From: JACDAN01 sp035697545
GTDB lineage: Bacteria > Actinomycetota > Thermoleophilia > Gaiellales > Gaiellaceae
Assembly (NCBI GenBank): GCA_035697545.1
Contig: DASSCT010000099.1
Coordinates: 1-9,125 of the forward strand
Direction of reading: 5' to 3'
Length of the DNA stretch: 9,125 nucleotides
In this document: piece by piece, positions 1-6,126 of the stretch
How the letters are laid out: each line of letters begins with the position of its first letter
Numbering within the stretch: the first letter of the stretch is position 1
Position numbers and translations under genes: made by a program
Notes under the pieces: model-generated
The model's input: only the letters and a program-made list of their open reading frames with translations
Database searches by the model: none
What the model was told of the DNA's origin: nothing

Positions 1-230
1 ACGAGCTCGCGCAGCCGGGTCTCGATCGACGGCCCCACGCCGCGCAGCTCCCGGACTCGGCCGGAGCGGACGAGGTCGGCGACGGGCACGGGAGACTCGC
101 GGATCAGGTCGGCTGCGCGCCGGTAGGCACGCACGCTGTACGTGTTCGCGCCGGCCAGCTCGAGCAGCGTTGCGAAGGCCTCGAGCTTGGCGGCGTAATC
201 GGCGTTCAATGGTTCGCGACCCGACGGCAC
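1..230 (-). CDS. DNA polymerase X family / PHP-domain protein, N-terminal part (partial)
   Basis: This is the first 76 codons of a leftward gene that continues beyond the window edge. The visible protein matches the N-terminal 8-kDa-like domain of bacterial PolX proteins (family X polymerase plus PHP phosphoesterase, used in gap-filling repair). Seen directly: a helical segment LEAFATLLELAGANTYSVRA around residues 16-35, the family hallmark AYRRAADLI at 35-43, and a helix-hairpin-helix LRGVGPSIETRLREL near the edge. The GTG at 228-230 was chosen because GGGGAG lies 9 bases upstream on the minus strand; a TTG at 207-209 is the alternative and would remove seven residues. The polymerase palm and the PHP metal site lie outside the window, so a shorter HhH-only protein cannot be excluded. 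It diverges from cofC with 18 bp between starts. Confidence 0.75.
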   Translation of the reverse strand, partial: MPSGREPLNADYAAKLEAFATLLELAGANTYSVRAYRRAADLIRESPVPVADLVRSGRVRELRGVGPSIETRLREL

Positions 231-235
231 CTGGG

Positions 236-241
236 TAGTCT
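236..241 (+). promoter_or_regulatory. Putative -10 box for the cofC operon (leaderless start)
   Basis: TAGTCT fits the actinobacterial -10 pattern TANNNT and ends 7 bases before the GTG of cofC, so the expected transcription start coincides with the start codon. No Shine-Dalgarno sequence precedes that GTG, which agrees with a leaderless mRNA. The -35 position (about 213-218, TTCGCG) is weak and lies inside the divergent PolX-like gene. Inference from sequence only. Confidence 0.4.
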
Positions 242-248
242 CCCCGCC

Positions 249-809
249 GTGGCCAGCGTCGTCGTGCCGTTTCGCGCCGCCTCCGCCAAGCGCCGCCTCG
301 AGACGCTCGCCGAGGAGACCCGCGCCGACGTCGCGCACCTGATGCTCGCCGACGTGCTCGCCGCGGCAACGACCGTCGGGCCGACGATCCTCGTCACGGA
401 GCCGGACGCCGATCGGGCGCGTGATCTGGCGGGAAAGCTCGGCGCCCGCGTCGTCGACGATCCGGGTGGGGGCCAGGGCCCTGCAGTTGTCGCCGCGCTC
501 GCCGCCGTGAAGGAGTGGCCCGCGCTCGTCGTCAATGCCGATCTCCCCGAGGTCCAGCCGCGCGACCTTCTCGCGCTGCTCGGCGCGATGCCCGAGGACG
601 GGATCGCGCTCGCGCCGGCCCGAGACGGGACGACGAACGCGCTCGCTCTCGCGCGGCCTGGACTCTTCCAGCCGTTGTACGGGCCGGGCAGCGCCAAGCG
701 CTTCCTGGCCCACGCGGAGAAGGAGGGCATCCCGGCGATCGAGCTCGCGGTTCCCGCGCTCGCTCTCGACGTCGACACTCCCGGCGAGCTCGACCAGCTG
801 GCGCTGTGA
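249..809 (+). CDS. cofC: 2-phospho-L-lactate / phosphoenolpyruvate guanylyltransferase CofC (FbiD)
   Basis: A 186-residue nucleotidyltransferase of the CofC/FbiD family. It transfers GMP from GTP to a three-carbon phosphate (2-phospholactate in archaea, phosphoenolpyruvate for mycobacterial FbiD), producing the donor used by CofD in F420 synthesis. Visible motifs: N-terminal VVPFRAASAKRRL (residues 4-16, the nucleotide-binding VPxKxxxxxKxRL pattern), the GGGQGPAVVAAL loop (73-84), NADLPEVQPRDL (96-107, with the metal-binding Asp), APARDGTTNALAL (122-134), YGPGSAKRF (144-152) and LDVDTPGEL (173-181). Length is normal for a stand-alone CofC. The GTG start has no Shine-Dalgarno sequence but sits just after a TANNNT box. 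It is the first gene of the operon and its stop overlaps the cofD start. The three-carbon substrate cannot be read from the sequence. Confidence 0.93.
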   Translation: MASVVVPFRAASAKRRLETLAEETRADVAHLMLADVLAAATTVGPTILVTEPDADRARDLAGKLGARVVDDPGGGQGPAVVAALAAVKEWPALVVNADLPEVQPRDLLALLGAMPEDGIALAPARDGTTNALALARPGLFQPLYGPGSAKRFLAHAEKEGIPAIELAVPALALDVDTPGELDQLAL

Positions 810-1726
810 ACGTCACCGTCCTGAGCGGCGGGGTCGGGGGCGCCCGGTTCGTCCAGGGCCTGCTCGACGCGACCGACCCGGCCGGGGTCACCGTGATCGG
901 GAACGTCGGCGACGACGTCGAGCTCTACGGCCTGCACGTCTCGCCCGACATCGACACGCTGCTCTACACGCTCGGCGGAGTCGCGGACGAAGAGCGTGGG
1001 TGGGGCCGCGTGGACGAGACTTGGAATGCCTTGCGGACGGCGACCGAGCTGGGAGCCGAGACGTGGTTCCAGCTCGGCGACCGCGATCTCGGCCTGCACC
1101 TCGCCCGCAAGCAGGCGCTGGAGCGCGGAGAGCCGCTCTCGGCGATCACGGAGCGCTTCGCACGAGCGCTGGGAATCGCCGCCCGCATCCTCCCCGCGAC
1201 GGATGATCGCCTTCGCACGTGGGTCGGCGTCGAGGAGGGCGAACTGCCCTTTCAGGAGTGGTTCGTCCTGCGGCGCCACGAGCCGGAGGTGCTCGGCGTT
1301 CGCTTCGAAGGCGCCGAGACTGCGCGTCCCGCGCCCGGAGTGCTGGAGGCGCTCCGCGAGGCCGACCTGATCGTCATCGCCCCGAGCAACCCGTTCGTGA
1401 GCATCGGGCCGATCCTGGCGGTCGAGGAGATCCGCGCGGCTCTCGCCGATCGCCATGCCCCGTCGGTCGCCGTCAGCCCGCTGATCGACGGCCGTGCAGT
1501 CAAGGGGCCCGCTGACCGGATGCTGGAGCGGTTCCAGGGCGGCACCGGCCCGGCGCAAGTTACAAGTTGTTACAAGGGCCTGATCGACGCTCTGGTCTAT
1601 GACGAGAGCGACGGGGAGGTCGAGCTCGACGTCCGGCCGCTCGTGACGCGCACGCTGATGACCGACCGGGTCTCTAGACGGCGGGTGGCGGAGACCGCGC
1701 TCGAGGCGGCGGCCGCGCTCCGATGA
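806..1726 (+). CDS. cofD: 2-phospho-L-lactate transferase CofD (FbiA)
   Basis: A 306-residue CofD/FbiA enzyme that joins the guanylylated three-carbon donor to FO, giving F420-0 (or dehydro-F420-0) and GMP. Seen: the N-terminal nucleotide-binding segment LSGGVGGARFVQGL (residues 6-19), the NVGDDVELYGLHVSPDIDT block (33-51), LGDRDLGLHLARKQAL (90-105), IAPSNPFVSIGPILAV (191-206) and GPADRML (234-240), all CofD hallmarks at normal spacing and normal length. The GTG start at 806 overlaps the cofC TGA (GTGA); the reading frame stays open upstream but those residues are unlike CofD. The stop overlaps the npdG ATG (ATGA). Odd point: codons 251-257 (CAA GTT ACA AGT TGT TAC AAG) are AT-rich and unlike the surrounding GC-rich codons. 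They encode QVTSCYK where relatives, from memory, have something like VARxY. This stretch matches a repeat found again at 6961-7053. Confidence 0.95.
   Translation: MNVTVLSGGVGGARFVQGLLDATDPAGVTVIGNVGDDVELYGLHVSPDIDTLLYTLGGVADEERGWGRVDETWNALRTATELGAETWFQLGDRDLGLHLARKQALERGEPLSAITERFARALGIAARILPATDDRLRTWVGVEEGELPFQEWFVLRRHEPEVLGVRFEGAETARPAPGVLEALREADLIVIAPSNPFVSIGPILAVEEIRAALADRHAPSVAVSPLIDGRAVKGPADRMLERFQGGTGPAQVTSCYKGLIDALVYDESDGEVELDVRPLVTRTLMTDRVSRRRVAETALEAAAALR
1559..1577 (+). repeat. AT-rich 19-bp GTTAC-type motif inside cofD
   Basis: GTTACAAGTTGTTACAAGG consists of GTTACAAG, TT and GTTACAAG, a direct repeat with a 10-bp period. Its reverse complement differs at one base from 6967-6985, and the motif matches 7035-7053 in 16 of 19 positions on the same strand. 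It lies in the middle of strongly GC-rich coding sequence. Its function is unknown; a protein-binding site or a copy of a dispersed repeat are the two obvious readings. Confidence 0.6.
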
Positions 1727-2343
1727 GAATCGCGATCGTCGGAGGCACGGGCGCCTTCGGGCGCGCGTTGGCCGAGCGTCTGCACGGCCTCGGCGAGGAC
1801 GTCGTCATTGGCTCGCGGGATGCCTCCCGGGCGCACGAGATCGCCGTCGTGATCGGGGTCGACGGCGTCTCCAACGACGAGGCAGTCGTGGGCGCCGACC
1901 TCGTCGTCCTCGCAGTTCGCTCCAACGCCGCCCTCGCGACCGCGCGTGCGCTCGCGCCTGTCATCGGAACCACCCCGCTCCTCTCCGTCGCCAGCGACCT
2001 CACCTTCACTGAGCGCGGCGTCCTGCCCGGGCGCGCCAGCTACTCCCTGGCCGAGCACATCGACCGGATCGTCGATGCGCCGGTCGCCGCAGGCCTTCAG
2101 TCACTCGCCGTCGCCCGGCTGAGCCGCTCCGAGCCGCCGGACGAGGACGTCCTCGTCTGCGGCGACGACCCACGCGCGAAGGAGCCGTCGCTGGAGCTCG
2201 CCGCGCGGCTGATTCGTGGCCGCGCGATCGACGCCGGCCCGCTGGCGAACGCCCGGGCGCTCGAGGGCATGACCGCGGTGATCCTGAACGTCAACCGCCG
2301 CTACAAGACGCACGCCGGCATCCGCCTCGTCGGCCTGGAGTGA
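1723..2343 (+). CDS. npdG: NADPH-dependent F420 reductase (F420H2:NADP oxidoreductase)
   Basis: A 206-residue protein of the NpdG/Fno family, which moves hydride between NADPH and coenzyme F420 in the cytosol. Seen: an N-terminal Rossmann motif with GGTGAFG at residues 7-13, GSRD at 30-33 (the GSR after the second strand fits binding of the NADP 2'-phosphate), VVLAVRSNA (61-69) and a C-terminal GPLANARALEGMTAVILNVN block (236-255 does not apply; it lies at about 175-194) typical of the family, where it closes over the active site. Length is close to characterised members. The ATG overlaps the cofD stop (ATGA) and the TGA overlaps the cofE start. Placement within the biosynthetic operon suggests that the F420 made here is kept reduced by NADPH for reductases such as those at 7103-8242; this coupling is inferred. 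Confidence 0.9.
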   Translation: MRIAIVGGTGAFGRALAERLHGLGEDVVIGSRDASRAHEIAVVIGVDGVSNDEAVVGADLVVLAVRSNAALATARALAPVIGTTPLLSVASDLTFTERGVLPGRASYSLAEHIDRIVDAPVAAGLQSLAVARLSRSEPPDEDVLVCGDDPRAKEPSLELAARLIRGRAIDAGPLANARALEGMTAVILNVNRRYKTHAGIRLVGLE

Positions 2344-3050
2344 CCGGCGTCCGCATCCTCCCCGTGGAGGGGATCGCCGAGGTCCGCGCCGGCGACGACC
2401 TCGCCGCCCTGATCGGCGAGGTCGCCGAGCTCGAGGACGGCGACGTCCTGGTCGTGGCCCAGAAGGTCGTGTCCAAGGCGGAGGGCCGGGTCGTCCACCT
2501 CGACGATGTGGAAGCCTCCGAGCGAGCCGTCGAGCTCGCGGCTGACCGCGACCCGCGCGAGCTCGAGGTCGTCCTGCGGGAGGCGCGACGGCTCGTCCGC
2601 GTCCGGCCGCCGCTCGTCATCGCCGAGACCCGCCACGGCTTCGTGTGCGCGTCGGCCGGCGTCGACCACTCGAACGCCGGAGGGCCGAGCGAGCTCGTCC
2701 TCCTGCCGCTCGACCCCGACGCGTCGGCCCGCCGGCTCTCGGAGCTCCTCGGAGTCCCAGTGATCGTCAGCGACTCGTTCGGACGACCCTTTCGGAAGGG
2801 GACGACCGACGTCGCGATCGGGATCGCCGGCATGCCGGCTCTCCTCGACCTGCGCGGCGTGCGCGACTCGGCCGGCTACGAGCTGCGGACGACCACGATC
2901 GCAATCGCAGACGAGATCGCCGCCGCCGCCGAGCTCGTGATGGGCAAGATCACCGGCATCCCGGCCGCAATCGTCCGGGGACTGGCCCTCCGCGGCGACG
3001 GGAACGCTCGTGATCTCGTCATGCCGGCCGAACGCGACCTGTTCAGATGA
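2340..3050 (+). CDS. cofE: Coenzyme F420-0:L-glutamate ligase CofE (FbiB N-terminal type)
   Basis: A 236-residue gamma-glutamyl ligase that adds L-glutamate residues to F420-0 using GTP. Seen: VVAQKVVSKAEGR (residues 38-50), a family signature; the RHGFVCASAGVDHSN block (98-112), which binds nucleotide and metal in CofE; SDSFGRPFRKGTTDVAIG (144-161), the strongest CofE signature; and the ELVMGK segment (198-203). Length equals archaeal stand-alone CofE. Mycobacterial FbiB is about twice as long because it carries a C-terminal nitroreductase-like FMN domain that reduces dehydro-F420; that domain is absent here and is not encoded elsewhere in the window. The GTG start overlaps the npdG TGA (GTGA) and the stop overlaps the next ATG. 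Confidence 0.94.
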   Translation: MTGVRILPVEGIAEVRAGDDLAALIGEVAELEDGDVLVVAQKVVSKAEGRVVHLDDVEASERAVELAADRDPRELEVVLREARRLVRVRPPLVIAETRHGFVCASAGVDHSNAGGPSELVLLPLDPDASARRLSELLGVPVIVSDSFGRPFRKGTTDVAIGIAGMPALLDLRGVRDSAGYELRTTTIAIADEIAAAAELVMGKITGIPAAIVRGLALRGDGNARDLVMPAERDLFR

Positions 3051-3691
3051 GCCTCGACTCACCGGTCGTCCTCGTGCACGGCATGACCGCCTCGACGGAC
3101 TGGTGGCGGCCGACGATCGCCGCCCTCGAGCCGCACCACGACGTCCGGATCGTCGAGCTGCGTGGCCTGAGGGTGCGCGAGGCGGCAGTGCGGCTCGCCG
3201 AGTGGCTGGAGAGCGAGGATCTGCACGGCGCCGCCCTCGTCGGCCATTCCATGGGCGGGACGGTGGCGATCGAGACCGCCGCCCAGGCTCCGGAGGCCGT
3301 GGGCCGGCTCGCATTGATCGCCCCCGCCGGGATCTTTCCGAGCCGCTCTCGCCGCTCCTACACGCTTCCGCTTGCCCGCTCGACGCTGATGCGTGCCCCG
3401 ACGCAGCTGCCGCGGATGGTGCGCGACACAGTACGCGTCGGCCCGCTGCGCCTTTGGCACATGTCTTCCGACCTGCTCCGCGGCGACATCACGCCGGCAC
3501 TGCGGGCTGTGCGCGCACCGTCGCTCGTCGTGTGGGGCGCCAACGACCGTCTGCTCCCGCCGGCACTCGCCGAGAAGTTCCGCACCCTGATCCCCGACTG
3601 CCGGCTGGTCGTCTTGCCGAAGTGCGGCCACATCCCGATGCTGGAGTGCCCCGACGCGCTCCACGAGCACCTGCTTGGCTTCCTCGCGTGA
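3047..3691 (+). CDS. Alpha/beta-fold hydrolase
   Basis: A compact 214-residue alpha/beta hydrolase. Seen: the oxyanion-hole HGMTAS after the first strand (residues 11-16), the nucleophile elbow GHSMGG with Ser68, the acid in GANDRLLPP (Asp167) and the catalytic His in KCGHIPMLE (His195), so the triad is complete and an active esterase or lipase-like enzyme is expected. The cap region (about 96-150) is short and basic. No signal peptide is visible, so it is probably cytosolic. The ATG overlaps the cofE stop (ATGA) and its own stop overlaps the next GTG, placing it firmly in the F420 operon. No hydrolase is required in the known F420 pathway. Its substrate cannot be deduced; housekeeping of an ester by-product or an unrelated function are both open. 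Confidence 0.88.
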   Translation: MSLDSPVVLVHGMTASTDWWRPTIAALEPHHDVRIVELRGLRVREAAVRLAEWLESEDLHGAALVGHSMGGTVAIETAAQAPEAVGRLALIAPAGIFPSRSRRSYTLPLARSTLMRAPTQLPRMVRDTVRVGPLRLWHMSSDLLRGDITPALRAVRAPSLVVWGANDRLLPPALAEKFRTLIPDCRLVVLPKCGHIPMLECPDALHEHLLGFLA

Positions 3692-5127
3692 GCGTCGTCC
3701 GCTACGTCGTTTCCCTGCCGGAGCGAATCGCCCGCTCCTTCGCCGCTCTCGTTGGCGGAACCGTCCACGAGACGGCTCAGGTCCTGCTCCCGCGCCTGGT
3801 GCGGCGGTCTCGCCTCTACGAGGTCAGCGCGAAGAACCTTCTGCGGATCCTGGTCGAGGGCGTCGGAGCGGTCGAAGGCAGCTCGACCGTCGAACCGAAG
3901 GGCGCCAATCCGGGACAGCTGGCGCTCCGAAAAGGCGCCGGCAACGTCGTCGAGCTGGGCTCGATCCTCGCCTTCGGCTTCTCGCCGCTCTGGCTGCTCG
4001 CAGGCGCCTCGGACATCACCCACGGCTCCCGCGTCTACCTGAAGGCGCTGCTCGACGAGCTCAAGGCCGCCGGCGTCGTCGCCCAGGACGCCGACATCGG
4101 CTCGGTCGACGAGCTGCTGGGCGCCCTCGAGGGAACATCGGGTCGCGCGGCCCGGCTGATCGACATGCCGCCCCTCGAGCTCGAGGAGCTCCGGACGTCG
4201 CTCCAGGAGCTCGAGGACGGGGCGAGCGACCTGCCGACGCAGGACGAGCTGGCGCGGGTCTACCAGGGGCTTCGGAAACAGGCCGCGCGCGAAGATCGTT
4301 CGCTGCTCGAGGTCTCCAGCGGCATCGGCCTCGCCTTCCTCCTCTCGGCGCAGAACCTCTCGCGCACGCATCTCATCACGCCGTACCAGGAAGACTGGAA
4401 GCCGCTGCACGACGAGGGCTTCGGCGGCTACGCGCAGCGCGTCGGCCGTCCCTACGCCTCTGCCGTCCTCGACCACTTCGACCCCGAGCGCGACACGTAC
4501 ACCGAGCGCTACCTCGTCCGGAACGAGCCGGGCACGGAGTTCCGCTTCTGCGACCAGTTCGAACGAGGCTTCGGCTGGCAGGTGGACGAGCGCATGGAAC
4601 GAACGTCCCATGCGATCGCCACCGATTGGCGAGTCTGGATCTTTGATCCGGTCGCCTGGGAGCCTGCGCTCGAGCGGATCCCGGAGCTGGGGACACCAGC
4701 GGGAGTGATTCAGCTGCTCGACCGGCACAAGCGGGACTGTGCGGAGGTGGCGGCCCGGCTCGGCATCCCGCACTTCGTCGTTCCCATGGATGGGATCCCG
4801 GCCTCTGACCTGGAGATCATCCCGGTCGTCAACGTGCGATTCTGGCGGGAGATCGCCGTGTGGCTGCCGGCGCAACGGGTGCTCGTCTGCGGGGACGCGC
4901 TCGGCACAGGGCGCTACTTCCGCGCCGGGGACGAGCCGCTTGCCGTCCATCCGCTGCTTCGGCTCAAACCGCCGCGCGTGCTCGCTCGCTACGAGCCGCA
5001 GCACATCCTCTGCGGGCACGGCGCGGGCGTGCACGGGCCGGACACGCCGAAGGCGCTCGAAGAAGCGCTCGCGACCGCCCGTCGCCGGCTTCCCCGAGCC
5101 TGGGTGAGCGCGATCAGGCCGCGCTGA
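3688..5127 (+). CDS. Unrecognised N-terminal region fused to degenerate metallo-beta-lactamase-like domain
   Basis: A 479-residue protein with two parts. Residues 1-285 are not recognised: they begin with basic and amphipathic helices, include a hydrophobic stretch SILAFGFSPLWLLAGASD (92-109), an acidic helical region (159-178), and end near ERYLVRNEPG. From about 293 the protein looks like a metallo-beta-lactamase-fold domain: a WRVWIFDP strand (314-321), GDALGT (402-407) where the fold usually has a GD metal loop, and LCGHGAGVHG (441-450) resembling its last His loop. The expected HxHxDH motif appears as RHKRDC (346-351), so most zinc ligands are gone and classical zinc hydrolysis is doubtful. 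The GTG start overlaps the hydrolase TGA; the frame extends upstream but only as a shadow of that gene. The stop is part of TGATG with the next gene. Function unknown. Confidence 0.72.
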   Translation: MSVVRYVVSLPERIARSFAALVGGTVHETAQVLLPRLVRRSRLYEVSAKNLLRILVEGVGAVEGSSTVEPKGANPGQLALRKGAGNVVELGSILAFGFSPLWLLAGASDITHGSRVYLKALLDELKAAGVVAQDADIGSVDELLGALEGTSGRAARLIDMPPLELEELRTSLQELEDGASDLPTQDELARVYQGLRKQAAREDRSLLEVSSGIGLAFLLSAQNLSRTHLITPYQEDWKPLHDEGFGGYAQRVGRPYASAVLDHFDPERDTYTERYLVRNEPGTEFRFCDQFERGFGWQVDERMERTSHAIATDWRVWIFDPVAWEPALERIPELGTPAGVIQLLDRHKRDCAEVAARLGIPHFVVPMDGIPASDLEIIPVVNVRFWREIAVWLPAQRVLVCGDALGTGRYFRAGDEPLAVHPLLRLKPPRVLARYEPQHILCGHGAGVHGPDTPKALEEALATARRRLPRAWVSAIRPR

Positions 5128-6086
5128 TGCGTGCGATGGTGCTGACGGCGCCCGGGGAGCCGCTCGAAGAGCGCGACGTTCCGATTCCCGAGCCAGGGCC
5201 CGGTGAGGTGCTGATCCGTGTCAGCGCCTGCGCCGTCTGCCGCACCGACCTCCACATTTTCGACGGCGAGCTGCCGGGCCCGAAGCTGCCGCTCGTCCTC
5301 GGGCACCAGATCGTCGGACGCATCGAAGGGAGCGACGAGCGGGTCGGCGTCCCCTGGCTCGGCTGGGCCGACGGCGACTGCCGCTACTGCCGCTCGGGCC
5401 GCGAGAACCTCTGCGACTCGGCACAGTTCACCGGCTTTCACCGCGACGGCGGCTACGCCGAGTACGTCGTGGCCGACGAGCGCTTCTGCCATACGCCGCC
5501 GGAGGCCTACGACGACGTCGCGGCTACGCCGCTCCTCTGCGCCGGGCTGATCGGCTTCCGAGCGCTTCGCCTCGCCGGGGACGCCGTGCGCCTCGGGCTG
5601 TACGGCTTCGGTTCCTCCGCCCACATCATCGCCCAGGTCGCGCGCCATCAGGGCCAGCGCGTCTTCGCTTTCACGCGCCCAGGCGACGTCGCGGGGCAGG
5701 AGCACGCTCGTGCCCTCGGCGCCGAATGGGCCGGAGGCTCCGACTTGTTGCCGCCTGAGGAGCTCGACGCCGCAATCATCTTCGCGCCGGTCGGCGCCCT
5801 CGTCCCCGTCGCCCTGCGAGCCGTCGCCAAGGGCGGGATCGTCGTCTGCGCCGGGATCCACATGAGCGACATCCCGTCGTTCCCCTACGAGCTGCTCTGG
5901 GGCGAGCGGACGCTCCGCTCCGTCGCCAACCTGACCCGGCAGGACGGGACAGACTTCCTCCAGCTCGCTCCGCGCGTCCCCGTCCGGACCGACATCGAGA
6001 CGTTTCCGCTCGAGCAGGCGGGCGAGGCGCTCGAGCGCCTTCGCTCAGGACGCCTTCGGGGCACTGCGGTGCTCACCGTGGCCTAG
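5127..6086 (+). CDS. Zinc-dependent alcohol dehydrogenase family protein (TIGR02822 type)
   Basis: A 319-residue medium-chain dehydrogenase. N-terminal GroES-like domain: CAVCRTDLH (residues 35-43, catalytic Cys38), GHQIVG (59-64, catalytic His60, with Gln where many relatives have Glu), the WLGW plus cysteine loop (78-96), FTGFHRDGGYAEY (101-113) and PLLCAG (135-140, third probable zinc ligand Cys138). Rossmann domain: LGLYGFGSSAH (156-166), then FAFTRPGD (180-187) and FAPVGALVP (219-227). The VVCAGIHMSDIPSFPY segment (239-254) is typical of the TIGR02822 group. The structural zinc site shows Cys85, Cys88 and Cys96, but the first position is Asp82 instead of Cys. The ATG at 5127 shares one base with the previous stop (TGATG); an internal ATG at 5136 is possible. 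Last gene of the operon; the alcohol or aldehyde substrate is unknown. Confidence 0.87.
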   Translation: MRAMVLTAPGEPLEERDVPIPEPGPGEVLIRVSACAVCRTDLHIFDGELPGPKLPLVLGHQIVGRIEGSDERVGVPWLGWADGDCRYCRSGRENLCDSAQFTGFHRDGGYAEYVVADERFCHTPPEAYDDVAATPLLCAGLIGFRALRLAGDAVRLGLYGFGSSAHIIAQVARHQGQRVFAFTRPGDVAGQEHARALGAEWAGGSDLLPPEELDAAIIFAPVGALVPVALRAVAKGGIVVCAGIHMSDIPSFPYELLWGERTLRSVANLTRQDGTDFLQLAPRVPVRTDIETFPLEQAGEALERLRSGRLRGTAVLTVA

Positions 6087-6087
6087 C

Positions 6088-6107
6088 TGTGGACAATCTG
6101 TGGACAG
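6088..6107 (+). promoter_or_regulatory. Two tandem DnaA-box-like 9-mers
   Basis: TGTGGACAA (6088-6096) is the exact reverse complement of TTGTCCACA, the DnaA box form common in high-GC actinobacteria. TGTGGACAG (6099-6107) differs by one base. They lie in the same orientation, 11 bp apart, directly after the dehydrogenase stop and before the Shine-Dalgarno sequence of the small ORF. They could be DnaA-binding regulatory or titration sites. Two boxes without dnaA, dnaN or an AT-rich unwinding element do not make an origin. Confidence 0.4.
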
Positions 6108-6115
6108 ATCAGAGA

Positions 6116-6120
6116 GGAGG
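6116..6120 (+). promoter_or_regulatory. Strong Shine-Dalgarno sequence for the 41-codon ORF
   Basis: GGAGG lies 6 bases before the GTG at 6127 within the run GAGAGGAGGGG. It is among the clearest ribosome-binding sites in the window and is the main reason to take the short ORF seriously. With the GTGA overlap at 6249 it may also serve the downstream channel gene by translational coupling. Confidence 0.6.
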
Positions 6121-6126
6121 GGCTCC

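Noticed and set aside
515..805. Upstream extension of the cofD frame
   Set aside because: The extra 97 residues are an out-of-frame shadow of cofC; the CofD N-terminal glycine motif begins right after GTG 806, which also makes the GTGA overlap.
206..1558. 450-codon open frame on the minus strand opposite cofC and cofD
   Set aside because: It lies antisense to two genes with full family motifs; its translation is rich in Arg, Ala and Ser and shows no domain. Long antisense frames are common at this GC content.
3010..3687. Upstream extension of the MBL-like fusion gene
   Set aside because: It would read through the alpha/beta hydrolase gene in another frame and gives an Arg/Pro-rich sequence without domain character; GTG 3688 fits the operon's overlap pattern.
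3358..5034. 558-codon open frame on the minus strand
   Set aside because: It is antisense to the hydrolase and MBL-like fusion genes, low in complexity (Arg, Glu, Leu), with no recognisable motif or ribosome-binding site.
6088..6107. Chromosomal replication origin
   Set aside because: Only two DnaA-like boxes are present, with no AT-rich unwinding element and no dnaA, dnaN, gyrB or rpmH nearby.
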